Source: Nocardioidaceae bacterium (GTDB lineage: Bacteria; Actinomycetota; Actinomycetes; Propionibacteriales; Nocardioidaceae). Taken from it: a stretch of DNA of 37,655 nt. The first letter of the stretch is position 1. The number at the start of each line of letters is the position of its first letter. Shown here in pieces: positions 22,319 through 29,975 of the stretch. The translations under genes were made by a program, and so were the position numbers. The stretch spans positions 1 to 37,655 of the forward strand of contig JAQSWV010000028.1 of NCBI GenBank assembly GCA_029266455.1, read 5' to 3'. The notes beneath the pieces are model-generated. The model made no database searches. It worked only from the letters and a program-made list of their open reading frames with translations, and was not told where the DNA came from.

Positions 22319-23761
22319 TCAGAGCGGGATGTTGCCGTGCGGGCCGCGCGTGCGCCCCTGCGGGGAGTCATCGGTGAGTGCGCGGGCGAGCGCTCCAGCC
22401 AGTGCCGACCGCGTGCGACCGGGCTCCACCACCTCGTCGATGACCCCGATCTCGGCAGCCTTCTCGACTCCGCCGGCCAGCCGCTCGTGCTCGGCCGCCA
22501 GCTCGGTTTCGATCTGGGGACGGACATCGGGGGCTGTCTCGGCGAGCCGGCGGCGGTGCAGGATGCGGACAGCCGCCACCGCCCCCATGACCGCGATCTC
22601 GGCACCGGGCCACGCGAAGACCCGGGTCGCGCCCAGGGCACGGGCGTTCATCGCGATGTAGGCACCGCCGTAGGCCTTGCGGGTCACGAGGGTGACCCGC
22701 GGCACCGTTGCCTCGCCGAACGCGTGCAGGAGCTTCGCGCCCCTGCGTACGACTCCGTCCCACTCCTGGCCCACTCCAGGCAGGTAACCGGGAACGTCCA
22801 CGACGACGATGAGCGGGACACCGAACGCATCGCACATCCGGACGAACCGGGATGCCTTCTCCGCCGATGCCGAGTCGAGGCAGCCGCCGAGCCGCAGGGG
22901 GTTGTTCGCGATCACCCCTACCGCGCGGCCGCCGAACCGGCCGAGCGTGGTCGTGATGTTGGGGGCCCACCGGGCATGCAGCTCGACCCCGCTGCCACGG
23001 TCGAGTAGCTGGTCGAGCAGGGGGTGCACGTCGTAGGCGCGGCGCATGGACTCGGGGAGCGCGGCCGCCAGGTCGACGTCGGCAACGTCGTCGATGACGA
23101 GGCTGCCCTGGTCGCCGAGCAGAGACGCGAGGCGTCGAGCCTCACCGATCGCGTGCGCCTCGGAGTCGGCGAGAACGTGGACCACACCTGAGCGTCGGCC
23201 GTGTGGTTCGGGTCCGCCGAGGCGGAGCATGTCGACGTCCTCTCCGGTCACCGACCGCACCACGTCGGGGCCGGTGACGAAGATCCGTCCCTCGGGCCCG
23301 AGGATGACCGCGTCGGTCAACGCGGGACCGTACGCGGCGCCGCCGGCGGCCGGGCCGAGAACCACCGAGATCTGCGGGACCCGGCCGGAAGCGAGCGTCA
23401 TTGCCCGGAAGATCAGCCCGACGGCATGCAGTGACAGGACTCCCTCGGCCAACCGCGCCCCGCCCGAGTGCCACAGTCCGACGATCGGTGCCGAGTCGGC
23501 CATGGCACGCTCGTACGCCTCCACCACGACCTTGCAGCCGTCATGCCCCATCGCCCCGCCCATCACCGTGGGGTCTGAGCAGAAGGCCACCGTGTGCGTG
23601 CCGTCGACGGTGCCCGTGGCGGCGAGCATGCCGGACAGGTCGTCGGGAGTGATCAGCTGCAACGAGCCCTTGTCGAACAACGCGCTGAGCCGCTTGACGG
23701 GGTGCCGCGGGTCATCCTCGCGAGGCAGCTTCGCCGGCTTCACCGGGACGGTCGTGGTCAT
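22319..23761 (-). CDS. accD: Acyl-CoA carboxylase, carboxyltransferase beta subunit
   Basis: A 480-residue protein with the full carboxyltransferase pair of crotonase folds. The N-terminal half has FCSDPTVMGGAMGHDGCKVVVEAYERA, SGGARLAEGVLSL, and GPAAGGAAYGPALTDAVI. The C-terminal half has GGCLDSASAEKASRFVRMCDAFGVPLIVVVDVPGYLPGVGQEWDGVVRRGAKLLHAF and AYGGAYIAMNARALGATRVFAWPGAEIAVMGA. It transfers CO2 from carboxybiotin to acetyl- or propionyl-CoA, giving malonyl-CoA for fatty acids. The biotinylated alpha subunit is encoded elsewhere. The gene is the last of the fab cluster, 44 bases after fabF, with AAGGGG near the ATG at 23761. The exact acyl substrate cannot be decided from the sequence. 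Confidence 0.93.
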   Translation of the reverse strand: MTTTVPVKPAKLPREDDPRHPVKRLSALFDKGSLQLITPDDLSGMLAATGTVDGTHTVAFCSDPTVMGGAMGHDGCKVVVEAYERAMADSAPIVGLWHSGGARLAEGVLSLHAVGLIFRAMTLASGRVPQISVVLGPAAGGAAYGPALTDAVILGPEGRIFVTGPDVVRSVTGEDVDMLRLGGPEPHGRRSGVVHVLADSEAHAIGEARRLASLLGDQGSLVIDDVADVDLAAALPESMRRAYDVHPLLDQLLDRGSGVELHARWAPNITTTLGRFGGRAVGVIANNPLRLGGCLDSASAEKASRFVRMCDAFGVPLIVVVDVPGYLPGVGQEWDGVVRRGAKLLHAFGEATVPRVTLVTRKAYGGAYIAMNARALGATRVFAWPGAEIAVMGAVAAVRILHRRRLAETAPDVRPQIETELAAEHERLAGGVEKAAEIGVIDEVVEPGRTRSALAGALARALTDDSPQGRTRGPHGNIPL

Positions 23762-23805
23762 GCGGCCCCTTCGAGGGTCAGGCGGTCGTTGTCGGGCCGG
23801 TCGGA

Positions 23806-25041
23806 TCAGACGGTGCGGAAGGCCAGCGCAACGTTGTGGCCGCCGAACCCGAACGAGTTGTTCAACGCGGCGAGGTCACCGGCCGGCAGGTCCCGCGGCT
23901 TGGTGGCGATGTCGAGCTCCACAGCGTCGTCCACGTCGTCGAGGTTGATCGTCGGTGGGACGACCCGGTGGTGCAGGGCGAGCACGGTGGCGATCGACTC
24001 CAGGGCGCCGGCTGCGCCGAGCAGGTGACCGGTCATCGACTTGGTGCTGGTGATGACGACCGAGGCCGCGGACTCACCCAGCACCCGGTGCACCATCGTG
24101 CACTCGGCGACGTCGCCCAGGGGGGTCGAGGTCGCGTGCGCGTTGATGTGCCTGATGTCGCTGGCCGCCACCTCGCCGTCCTCGAGGGCAAGGCGCATGG
24201 CCCGCGTGCCGCCGCGGCCCTCGGGGTCGGGCTGGGCGATGTCGTGGCTGTCGGCGGTGATGCCCGCACCGACGAGCTCCGCGTACACCCGTGCGCCGCG
24301 GGCGCGGGCGTGCTCGGCCTCCTCCAGGACGACGAGCCCGGCGCCCTCGCCGAGCAGGAAGCCGTCGCGTCCCTTGTCCCACGGCCGGGATGCCGCCTCC
24401 GGGTCATCGTTGCGCTTGGACAGCGCCATCATGTTCGCGAACGCCGCCAGCGGAAGCGGGTGGACAGCTGCCTCGGTGCCTCCGGCGACGACCACGTCGG
24501 CGCGGCCGAGTCGGATCATGTCGAGTCCGAGAGCGATCCCCTCGCTGCCCGAGGCGCACGCCGAGACAGGCGTGTGCACCCCGGCCTTGGCGCCGACCAG
24601 GAGGCTGATGTTCGCCGACGGGGAGTTCGGCATGAGCATGGGGATCGCCAGCGGCGACACCCGGCGGGGACCCTTGTCGCGGAGCGCGTCGTAGTTGGCC
24701 AGCAGGGTCTGGATACCACCGATCCCGGACGCGCAGGCCACCCCGATGCGCTCGCCGTCGATGTCGGTGTCGGCGAGGCCGGAGTCGGCCCACGCCTCCA
24801 TCGCCGCGAGCAGGGCGAACTGCGCCGACCGGTCGAGACGTCGGGCCTTGACCCGGTCGAGCACCTCACTCGGCTCGACCGCGATCTCGGCCGCGATCTG
24901 CACCGGCAACGGCTCGGCCCACTCGTGCTCGAGCTTGCCGGCGCCGGATCGACCGGCGACCAACGCCTCCCAACTGGAGGCGACGTCGCCACCGACAGGG
25001 GTGGTGGCGCCGAGGCCGGTCACGACGACGGAACGAGTCAT
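23806..25041 (-). CDS. fabF: Beta-ketoacyl-ACP synthase II (FabF)
   Basis: The elongating condensing enzyme of type II fatty acid synthesis. It joins acyl-ACP and malonyl-ACP with loss of CO2. Of 411 residues, the active Cys is in TPVSACASGSEG (about residue 162), the first His in HINAHATSTPLGD, and the second His in KSMTGHLLGAAGA, which completes the C-H-H triad. The end is NNSFGFGGHNVALAF, typical for FabF. The ATG 25041 start has GAGG within a CGAGGT/ACCTCG palindrome directly upstream. It is 67 bases downstream of acpP and 44 upstream of accD. Confidence 0.97.
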   Translation of the reverse strand: MTRSVVVTGLGATTPVGGDVASSWEALVAGRSGAGKLEHEWAEPLPVQIAAEIAVEPSEVLDRVKARRLDRSAQFALLAAMEAWADSGLADTDIDGERIGVACASGIGGIQTLLANYDALRDKGPRRVSPLAIPMLMPNSPSANISLLVGAKAGVHTPVSACASGSEGIALGLDMIRLGRADVVVAGGTEAAVHPLPLAAFANMMALSKRNDDPEAASRPWDKGRDGFLLGEGAGLVVLEEAEHARARGARVYAELVGAGITADSHDIAQPDPEGRGGTRAMRLALEDGEVAASDIRHINAHATSTPLGDVAECTMVHRVLGESAASVVITSTKSMTGHLLGAAGALESIATVLALHHRVVPPTINLDDVDDAVELDIATKPRDLPAGDLAALNNSFGFGGHNVALAFRTV

Positions 25042-25108
25042 GCGAGGTCACCTCGTACGGGGGTAGTGGGTGGGGTAGTGGGCTGGTCGGAACATCTGCC
25101 CGAGCGGA

Positions 25109-25354
25109 TCAGGACAGCTGCCGTTCGATGAATGCCACGGCGTCACCGACGGTCTTGAGGTTCTTGACCTCGTCATCGGGGATCTTCACGTCGAACTTCT
25201 CCTCGGCGGCCACGACCACCTCGACCATGGACAGCGAGTCGACGTCGAGGTCGTCGACGAAGGACTTGTCGAGCTGGACGTCGTCGGCGGGGATCCCCGC
25301 TACCTCGTTGACGATGTCGGCGAGCGAGGCGCGGATCTCCTCAGTGGTGGCCAT
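25109..25354 (-). CDS. acpP: Acyl carrier protein
   Basis: An 81-residue acidic protein that carries growing acyl chains on a phosphopantetheine arm. The attachment site is Ser 40 in DLDVDSLSMVEVV. Helix 3 and the end (DEVKNLKTVGDAVAFIERQ) are typical. The ATG 25354 is preceded by AGGAGGA ten bases upstream, the strongest ribosome-binding site in the cluster, which suits its high expression. It lies between fabH and fabF. Confidence 0.97.
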   Translation of the reverse strand: MATTEEIRASLADIVNEVAGIPADDVQLDKSFVDDLDVDSLSMVEVVVAAEEKFDVKIPDDEVKNLKTVGDAVAFIERQLS

Positions 25355-25456
25355 TGTGGATGTTCCTCCTGGAGTGGATTCGGGTGTCGATGTCGGGGTG
25401 GAAGGGGGATGGATGAGCTGTGGCGTCCCGTCGTCCGTGGCGGCGCCGCATGTCGG

Positions 25457-26467
25457 CTAGGGCAGGCGCACCACCTGAGCGGCATACACCAGGCCGGCCC
25501 CGAAAGCGATGAGCAGCGCGAGGTCGCCCGGCTTGACCTGGCCGTCGGCGATCAGGCGGTGCATCGCCAGGGGGATCGACGCCGCCGAGGTGTTGCCCTG
25601 CTCGGCGATGTCGCGAGCGATCACCACGTGTGACGGCAGCTTGAGTGCACGCGCCATGGCATCGGTGATGCGCATGTTGGCCTGGTGCGGGATGAAGGCG
25701 TCGAGCTCGTCCACCGTGATGCCGGCTCGCTCGATGGCCTGCTGCGCCACCTTGGCCATCTCGAAGCTGGCCCAACGGAAGACGGGGTTGCCGTCCATGC
25801 GGAGCACGTGCGCGCCCTTCACCGACTCGGGATCGGGGTCGACCTTGGGCGGCCAGAACGCCTCCTGGCGGATGAGGTCGAAACGGGCGCCGTCGGATCC
25901 CCACACGACCGGGCTGATCCCGGCCTGGTCGGCCGGCCCGACCACCACCGCTCCCGCGCCGTCGGCGAAGATGAAAGCGGTCGACCGATCGGTGGGATCG
26001 GTGATGTCGCTCAGCTTCTCGACGCCGACGACCAGCACGTGGCGGGCCGAGCCGCCGCGCACCATGTCGGAGGCCATCGCCACCCCGTAGCAGAAGCCCG
26101 CGCACGCCGCCGAGACGTCCATCGCGGCTGCAGGCGTCGCACCGAGCTGCTCGGCGATCATCGCTGCGGCCGCCGGTGTCTGGAGCAGGTGCGACACGGT
26201 GGCGACCAGCACGCAGTCGATCTGGCCCGGGGTCAGGCCGGCCTGCTCGATCGCCTGGCGGGAGGCCTCGACCGACATGGAGACCACGGTCTCGTCGGCC
26301 TCGGCGAAGCGGCGGCTGGTGATACCGGACCGGGTGCGGATCCACTCGTCGGACGAGTCGATCAGGTGGACGATCTCCGAGTTGGGCACCTCCCGGCGGG
26401 GTCGGTACACGCCGAGGCCGAGCAGGCCGGCATGGGTGGTGCCGGTAGGCCCGGTCAGCGCGGTCAT
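25457..26467 (-). CDS. fabH: Beta-ketoacyl-ACP synthase III (FabH)
   Basis: Starts each fatty acid by condensing acetyl-CoA or a branched acyl-CoA with malonyl-ACP. The 336-residue protein has the catalytic Cys in DVSAACAGFCYG, His in AFIPHQANMR, and Asn in GNTSAASIPLA. The N-terminus LLGLGVYRPRREVPNSEI and SDEWIRTRSGITSRRF are the usual landmarks. The frame is open to 26539, but ATG 26467 was chosen because it overlaps the fabD stop codon by four bases (ATGA), showing translational coupling. FabD and FabH being coupled fits their sharing of malonyl-ACP. Confidence 0.97.
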   Translation of the reverse strand: MTALTGPTGTTHAGLLGLGVYRPRREVPNSEIVHLIDSSDEWIRTRSGITSRRFAEADETVVSMSVEASRQAIEQAGLTPGQIDCVLVATVSHLLQTPAAAAMIAEQLGATPAAAMDVSAACAGFCYGVAMASDMVRGGSARHVLVVGVEKLSDITDPTDRSTAFIFADGAGAVVVGPADQAGISPVVWGSDGARFDLIRQEAFWPPKVDPDPESVKGAHVLRMDGNPVFRWASFEMAKVAQQAIERAGITVDELDAFIPHQANMRITDAMARALKLPSHVVIARDIAEQGNTSAASIPLAMHRLIADGQVKPGDLALLIAFGAGLVYAAQVVRLP

Positions 26468-27654
26468 GAGGCTCCCTCGGGGTGCAGCCTGACCAGAGGT
26501 TGGCCGGGTGCCACCGGGTCGCCGTCCTCGACCAGCCACTCGACCACGGTGCCGCCGTGCGGAGCCATGACCGGGATGCTGTCTCCTCGGTTACGCACCG
26601 TGCCGATGATGTCGCGCGGCTGCAGCGGCTTGGCGTGGTCGAGCTGGTCGGAGAGTGTGAACGCTCCCTTGGCCGGGGAGACCAGCAGCCGCCAGGTCGG
26701 CGAGGCGTCGAGCGGTGACACATCGATGTCGGCATGCTCCTCGGCGAAGGCCCTGGCGTCGTCCAGCTGGTCGGGCGACTTCAGCGCGAAGCCGGCGACA
26801 CCCTTGAGACCACGACGCGCGATGCCGGTGAGCGTGCCGGCCGGCGGCATCTCGAGCAGACCCGTCACGCCCAGGTCGCGCATGGTGTGCATGCAAAGGT
26901 CCCAGCGCACGGGGCTCGCGACCTGACCGACGATCCGCCGCAGCACCTCTTGGCCGTCATGAACGATCTGTCCGTCGAGATTCGAGATCAGCCGGGTGCG
27001 CGGGTCGTGAGTGGACACCGCACTCGCGAGTCGGTCCAGGACTTCGACGGCTGGCTGCATGTGCGCGGTGTGGAACGCGCCGGCCACGGACAGTGGGGTG
27101 AGCCGGGCCTTGGCGGGCGGATCGTCGGCCAGGGCCGCGAGCTGGTCGACGGTGCCGGCGGCGACGATCTGGCCGGGCCCGTTGTCGTTGGCGGCGGTGA
27201 GGCCGTGCCGATCCAGCGCGGCCAGGATCTCCTCGCGGTCACCGCCGAGAACGGCGGTCATCGACGTGGCCGCGCGCCGGGAGGCGTCCGCCATGGCTCT
27301 GCCCCGCTCACGCACGAGGACCATGGCCTGTTCTGCGGAGATGACGCCCACACCCGCGGCGGCGGTGATCTCGCCGACGCTGTGCCCGCTGGCCGCGCCC
27401 ACGACGCGGAAGGCGTCGGCGGGGTGGGGGAACAGGGACACGGCGGCCACGAGCCCCGACGCCACCAGCAGCGGCTGGGCAACGGCGGTGTCGCGGATGG
27501 CGTCCTGGTCTGCCTTCGTCCCGTAGTGCGCCAGATCAAGTCCGGACACCACGGACAGCCAGTCGATCCGCTCGGCGAACACCGGGTCCTCGAGCCACGG
27601 GGCCAGGAATCCCGGGGTCTGGGCCCCCTGACCCGGGGCGACGATGACGAGCAC
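26464..27654 (-). CDS. fabD: Malonyl-CoA:ACP transacylase (FabD) with C-terminal biotinyl/lipoyl-like domain
   Basis: Transfers malonate from CoA to ACP. The transacylase part (about residues 1-300) has VAPGQGAQTPGF, the nucleophile in ASGHSVGEITAAAG, ERGRAMADAS, the NDNGPGQIVAAG segment, and the catalytic His in AGAFHTAHMQP. At 396 residues it exceeds the usual about 300-320. Residues about 320-396 form an extra domain: LLVSPAKGAFTLSDQ, then IGTVRNRGD, IPVMAPHGGTVVEWLVEDGDPVAPGQPLVRLHP. The pattern P-x-x-G-T-V...V-x-x-G-D-x-V-x-x-G-Q-P-L is that of the biotinyl/lipoyl hammerhead, but the place of the modifiable Lys (M-K-M) reads R-N-R-G, so it should not be biotinylated. The extension ends four bases into fabH. 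GTG 27654 is the start. Confidence 0.93.
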   Translation of the reverse strand: MLVIVAPGQGAQTPGFLAPWLEDPVFAERIDWLSVVSGLDLAHYGTKADQDAIRDTAVAQPLLVASGLVAAVSLFPHPADAFRVVGAASGHSVGEITAAAGVGVISAEQAMVLVRERGRAMADASRRAATSMTAVLGGDREEILAALDRHGLTAANDNGPGQIVAAGTVDQLAALADDPPAKARLTPLSVAGAFHTAHMQPAVEVLDRLASAVSTHDPRTRLISNLDGQIVHDGQEVLRRIVGQVASPVRWDLCMHTMRDLGVTGLLEMPPAGTLTGIARRGLKGVAGFALKSPDQLDDARAFAEEHADIDVSPLDASPTWRLLVSPAKGAFTLSDQLDHAKPLQPRDIIGTVRNRGDSIPVMAPHGGTVVEWLVEDGDPVAPGQPLVRLHPEGAS

Positions 27655-27721
27655 GCATCAAGGGTGCCCGTCCCGGTCCCTTCTCCTGCGGATCGCAGCG
27701 GACGAAGTTCACCCCCTGGTA

Positions 27722-27740
27722 TTTGGAGGTTTCCTACAAA
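27722..27740. promoter_or_regulatory. Inverted repeat in the fasR-fabD gap, candidate FasR operator
   Basis: TTTGGAGG (27722-27729) and CCTACAAA (27733-27740) surround TTT. Seven of eight bases are symmetric. It lies in the 97-base gap between the end of the PucR-type gene and fabD, about 70 bases before the fabD start, a good position for an activator. FasR of Streptomyces coelicolor is a PucR-type activator of the fab genes; that this is its counterpart's site is inference. It could in part be a terminator for fasR, but it lacks a T-run. Confidence 0.6.
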
Positions 27741-27751
27741 GAGAGAACGGT

Positions 27752-28945
27752 TCAGCCCGCCTCCGGACCTCGCAGCCGGCCGAGTGTCAAGGCGACACGC
27801 AAGGTGTACGCGTCCCGTGGGTGTGCCGGCGAGAGCCCGGACACTTCCTCGATCCGCCGCAGTCGGTATCGGATCGTGTTGGCGTGCACGAACAGTGAGC
27901 GAGCACTGCCCTCGATCGATGCGCCGTGCTCGAGGTAGGCCTCGAGGGTGTCGAGCAGGATGCCGTCTGAGGCCACTGGTGCATAGACAGCGGTGACCAG
28001 CTGGTGGCGCGCGTGCCCGTCCCCGGACAGCGCTCGTTCGGGGAGCAGGTCGTCGGCAGCGACGGGGCGCGGCGCCCCCGGCCAGCCGGGCGCCGCGCGC
28101 AGTCCGGCGGCGGCCGCTCGTGCCGATCGGGCGGCCACGAGCAGGTCGGACACGAGAGGGCCCATGACGACCGGGCCGGGGCCGAAATGATCGGCGATGC
28201 TCACCCCGGCCTTGTCGAGATCCTCTACCCCGCCCAGGACGACGACCAACCGGTCGCCCTGTACGGCGCAGAGCGTGTCGGCGCCTGCCTGACGAGCCGA
28301 GCGGCGCAGCTCGTCGACGGCGCCGTATGCGTCGGGGGTGTGGCCGCTGTCGACCCCGCCGTCGACGCCCTCGGGCGTCCGCCCGAGGACCACGCTGATG
28401 CCGTGCGAGGCCTGCCAGCCGAGCGCCGAGGCGCGGGAGCGCACCGCCTCGTCGGCCTCGCCTCGCAGCACCGCGTCCACTGCGAGCGCCTCCAGCCGGG
28501 CGTCCCAGGCACCGCGGACCTCGGCCGCCCGCGCGTACACCTCTGCGGCGGCGAAGGCGATGTCACGGGAGTACCGCAGCATGGCGTCACGGACGACCGC
28601 GCCGTCGTCTGGCCCCAGCAGCCGGTCGACGTCCTCCTCGACCGCGTCGATGGTCGTACGGACCAGCTCGACGGTCTGGTGCAGGCTGATCACCCGGGTC
28701 AAGGCACGGGGTGCGTGGCCGAAGACCGTGGCGGCAAGCGTGCCGACCGGCTGCGGGTCGCGGAACCAGGTGGTGAAGCTCGCGATCCCGTTCTGGGCGA
28801 TGAGGCCGATCCAGGACCGGTCCTCCGCCGACAGCTCGCGGTACCACGCGAGGTCGCGGTCCATCCGCGCGGTGGTTGCCGTCGCCAGCGGCCCCACCGA
28901 CTTCTCCAGCCGGCGGGCGAGCGCACTGCGGGAGCGTGTCGCCAC
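27752..28945 (-). CDS. PucR/CdaR-family regulator, FasR-like activator of the fab genes
   Basis: A 397-residue transcription factor. The C-terminal helix-turn-helix is typical of the PucR family: LEAYLEHGASIEGSARSLFVHANTIRYRLRRIEEVSGLSPAHPRDAYTLRVALTLGRL. The middle part (about residues 170-290) is the GGDEF-like region. The N-terminal part, SAEDRSWIGLIAQNGIASFTTWF, is a conserved landmark of FasR proteins. In S. coelicolor FasR sits just before fabD and activates the fab operon; here the order is the same (fasR, fabD, fabH, acpP, fabF on one strand), so the role is a strong inference. The GTG 28945 start is preceded six bases by TAGCGT. It is divergent from an alpha/beta hydrolase. Confidence 0.9.
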   Translation of the reverse strand: MATRSRSALARRLEKSVGPLATATTARMDRDLAWYRELSAEDRSWIGLIAQNGIASFTTWFRDPQPVGTLAATVFGHAPRALTRVISLHQTVELVRTTIDAVEEDVDRLLGPDDGAVVRDAMLRYSRDIAFAAAEVYARAAEVRGAWDARLEALAVDAVLRGEADEAVRSRASALGWQASHGISVVLGRTPEGVDGGVDSGHTPDAYGAVDELRRSARQAGADTLCAVQGDRLVVVLGGVEDLDKAGVSIADHFGPGPVVMGPLVSDLLVAARSARAAAAGLRAAPGWPGAPRPVAADDLLPERALSGDGHARHQLVTAVYAPVASDGILLDTLEAYLEHGASIEGSARSLFVHANTIRYRLRRIEEVSGLSPAHPRDAYTLRVALTLGRLRGPEAG

Positions 28946-28951
28946 GCTCCC

Positions 28952-28957
28952 ACGCTA
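28952..28957 (-). promoter_or_regulatory. -10 box TAGCGT of the fasR-like gene, leaderless type
   Basis: On the minus strand TAGCGT lies six bases before GTG 28945. The adjacent GGGAGC is too close to be a Shine-Dalgarno site. Confidence 0.55.
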
Positions 28958-29002
28958 GTCCTCCAACGGCTACTCTTCGGTAGCCGTCTTCCGGGAGCGC
29001 CT

Positions 29003-29962
29003 GTGCCGTCACCGGTCGAGGTCCCCGAGGACCTCCCCATGGACTCGCTCGTCCTGCACGGGCACCGCCGTGCGTACTACCGCTGCGGCGAAGGCCCGTT
29101 GTTGCTGCTGCTGCACGGGCTCGGGTGCGATGCCACCACGTGGCTGCCTGTGCTCCCACGGCTGGCGACCCGGTTCACCGTGATCGCCCCCGATCTGCTG
29201 GGGCACGGCCGCTCGGACAAGCCGCGGGCGGACTACTCCCTGGGCGGGTACGCCAACGGCATGCGCGACCTCATCACGGTGCTCGGTTTCGACCGGGCCA
29301 CGGTGGTCGGTCACTCCTTCGGCGGCGGGGTCGCGATGCAGTTCGCGTACCAGTTCCCTGAGCGCACCGAGCGGCTCGCTCTGGTCGCGCCCGGCGGGCT
29401 CGGGGCGGAGGTGTCCTGGGCGGTCCGGGCGCTGACCCTGCCAGGGATGGGCGCCGTCATCGGCGCAGCCACCCGACCCGTCCTGCGACCAGCGGTCGCA
29501 GGAGCGCTGCGGGGGCTCGCCCGCACCGGGCTGCCGCACACGCAGGACCTGGGGGAGGTCGCCGGCATCTACGAGCAGATGGCCGACCCGACGGCGCGCT
29601 CGGCGATCCGGCACGTGGTGCGCGCCGTGGTCGACTGGCGAGGCCAGGTGGTGACGATGACCGACCGGGCGTACCTGACCCGTCAGCTGCCGACGTGCGT
29701 GGTCTGGGGAGTCGACGATGACGTCATCCCGGTAGGGCACGCCGCTGAGGTGCGGGCGTCCGCGCCGGATGCGCAGGTGCACGTGCTGCGGGACGCGGCG
29801 CACTTCCCGCACCGCGACCATCCCGACCGGTTCGCCGAGATCATCACCGACTTCGTCGCAGGGACCAGACCGGCGTCGTACCGTCGGGCCCGGTTCCGGA
29901 GCCTGCTGGCCCGCGGTGACATCGGGCTGACGCCGGTGGCCGACCGTGCGGAGGCCGGATGA
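29003..29962 (+). CDS. Alpha/beta hydrolase
   Basis: A soluble alpha/beta hydrolase of 319 residues (307 if it starts at ATG 29039). Oxyanion motif LLLHGLGCDATTW, nucleophile elbow VVGHSFGGGV (Ser about 105), acid Asp in WGVDDDVIPV, catalytic His in DAAHFPHRDHP. The strand LIAPDLLGHGRSDKPRADYS is typical of epoxide hydrolase/haloalkane dehalogenase-like or BioH-like enzymes. The GTG at 29003 has GGGAG six bases upstream, so I used it. TACTCT at 28971-28976 is a possible -10. It is divergent from the FasR-like regulator with a 57-base gap, and the PHP gene starts 13 bases after its stop. The function in lipid metabolism is a guess from position only. Confidence 0.88.
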   Translation: MPSPVEVPEDLPMDSLVLHGHRRAYYRCGEGPLLLLLHGLGCDATTWLPVLPRLATRFTVIAPDLLGHGRSDKPRADYSLGGYANGMRDLITVLGFDRATVVGHSFGGGVAMQFAYQFPERTERLALVAPGGLGAEVSWAVRALTLPGMGAVIGAATRPVLRPAVAGALRGLARTGLPHTQDLGEVAGIYEQMADPTARSAIRHVVRAVVDWRGQVVTMTDRAYLTRQLPTCVVWGVDDDVIPVGHAAEVRASAPDAQVHVLRDAAHFPHRDHPDRFAEIITDFVAGTRPASYRRARFRSLLARGDIGLTPVADRAEAG

Positions 29963-29975
29963 TCGGGGGACGCCC

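Noticed and set aside
28004-29002. An N-terminal extension of the alpha/beta hydrolase
   Set aside because: It is the antisense of the FasR-like gene, with no domain of its own.
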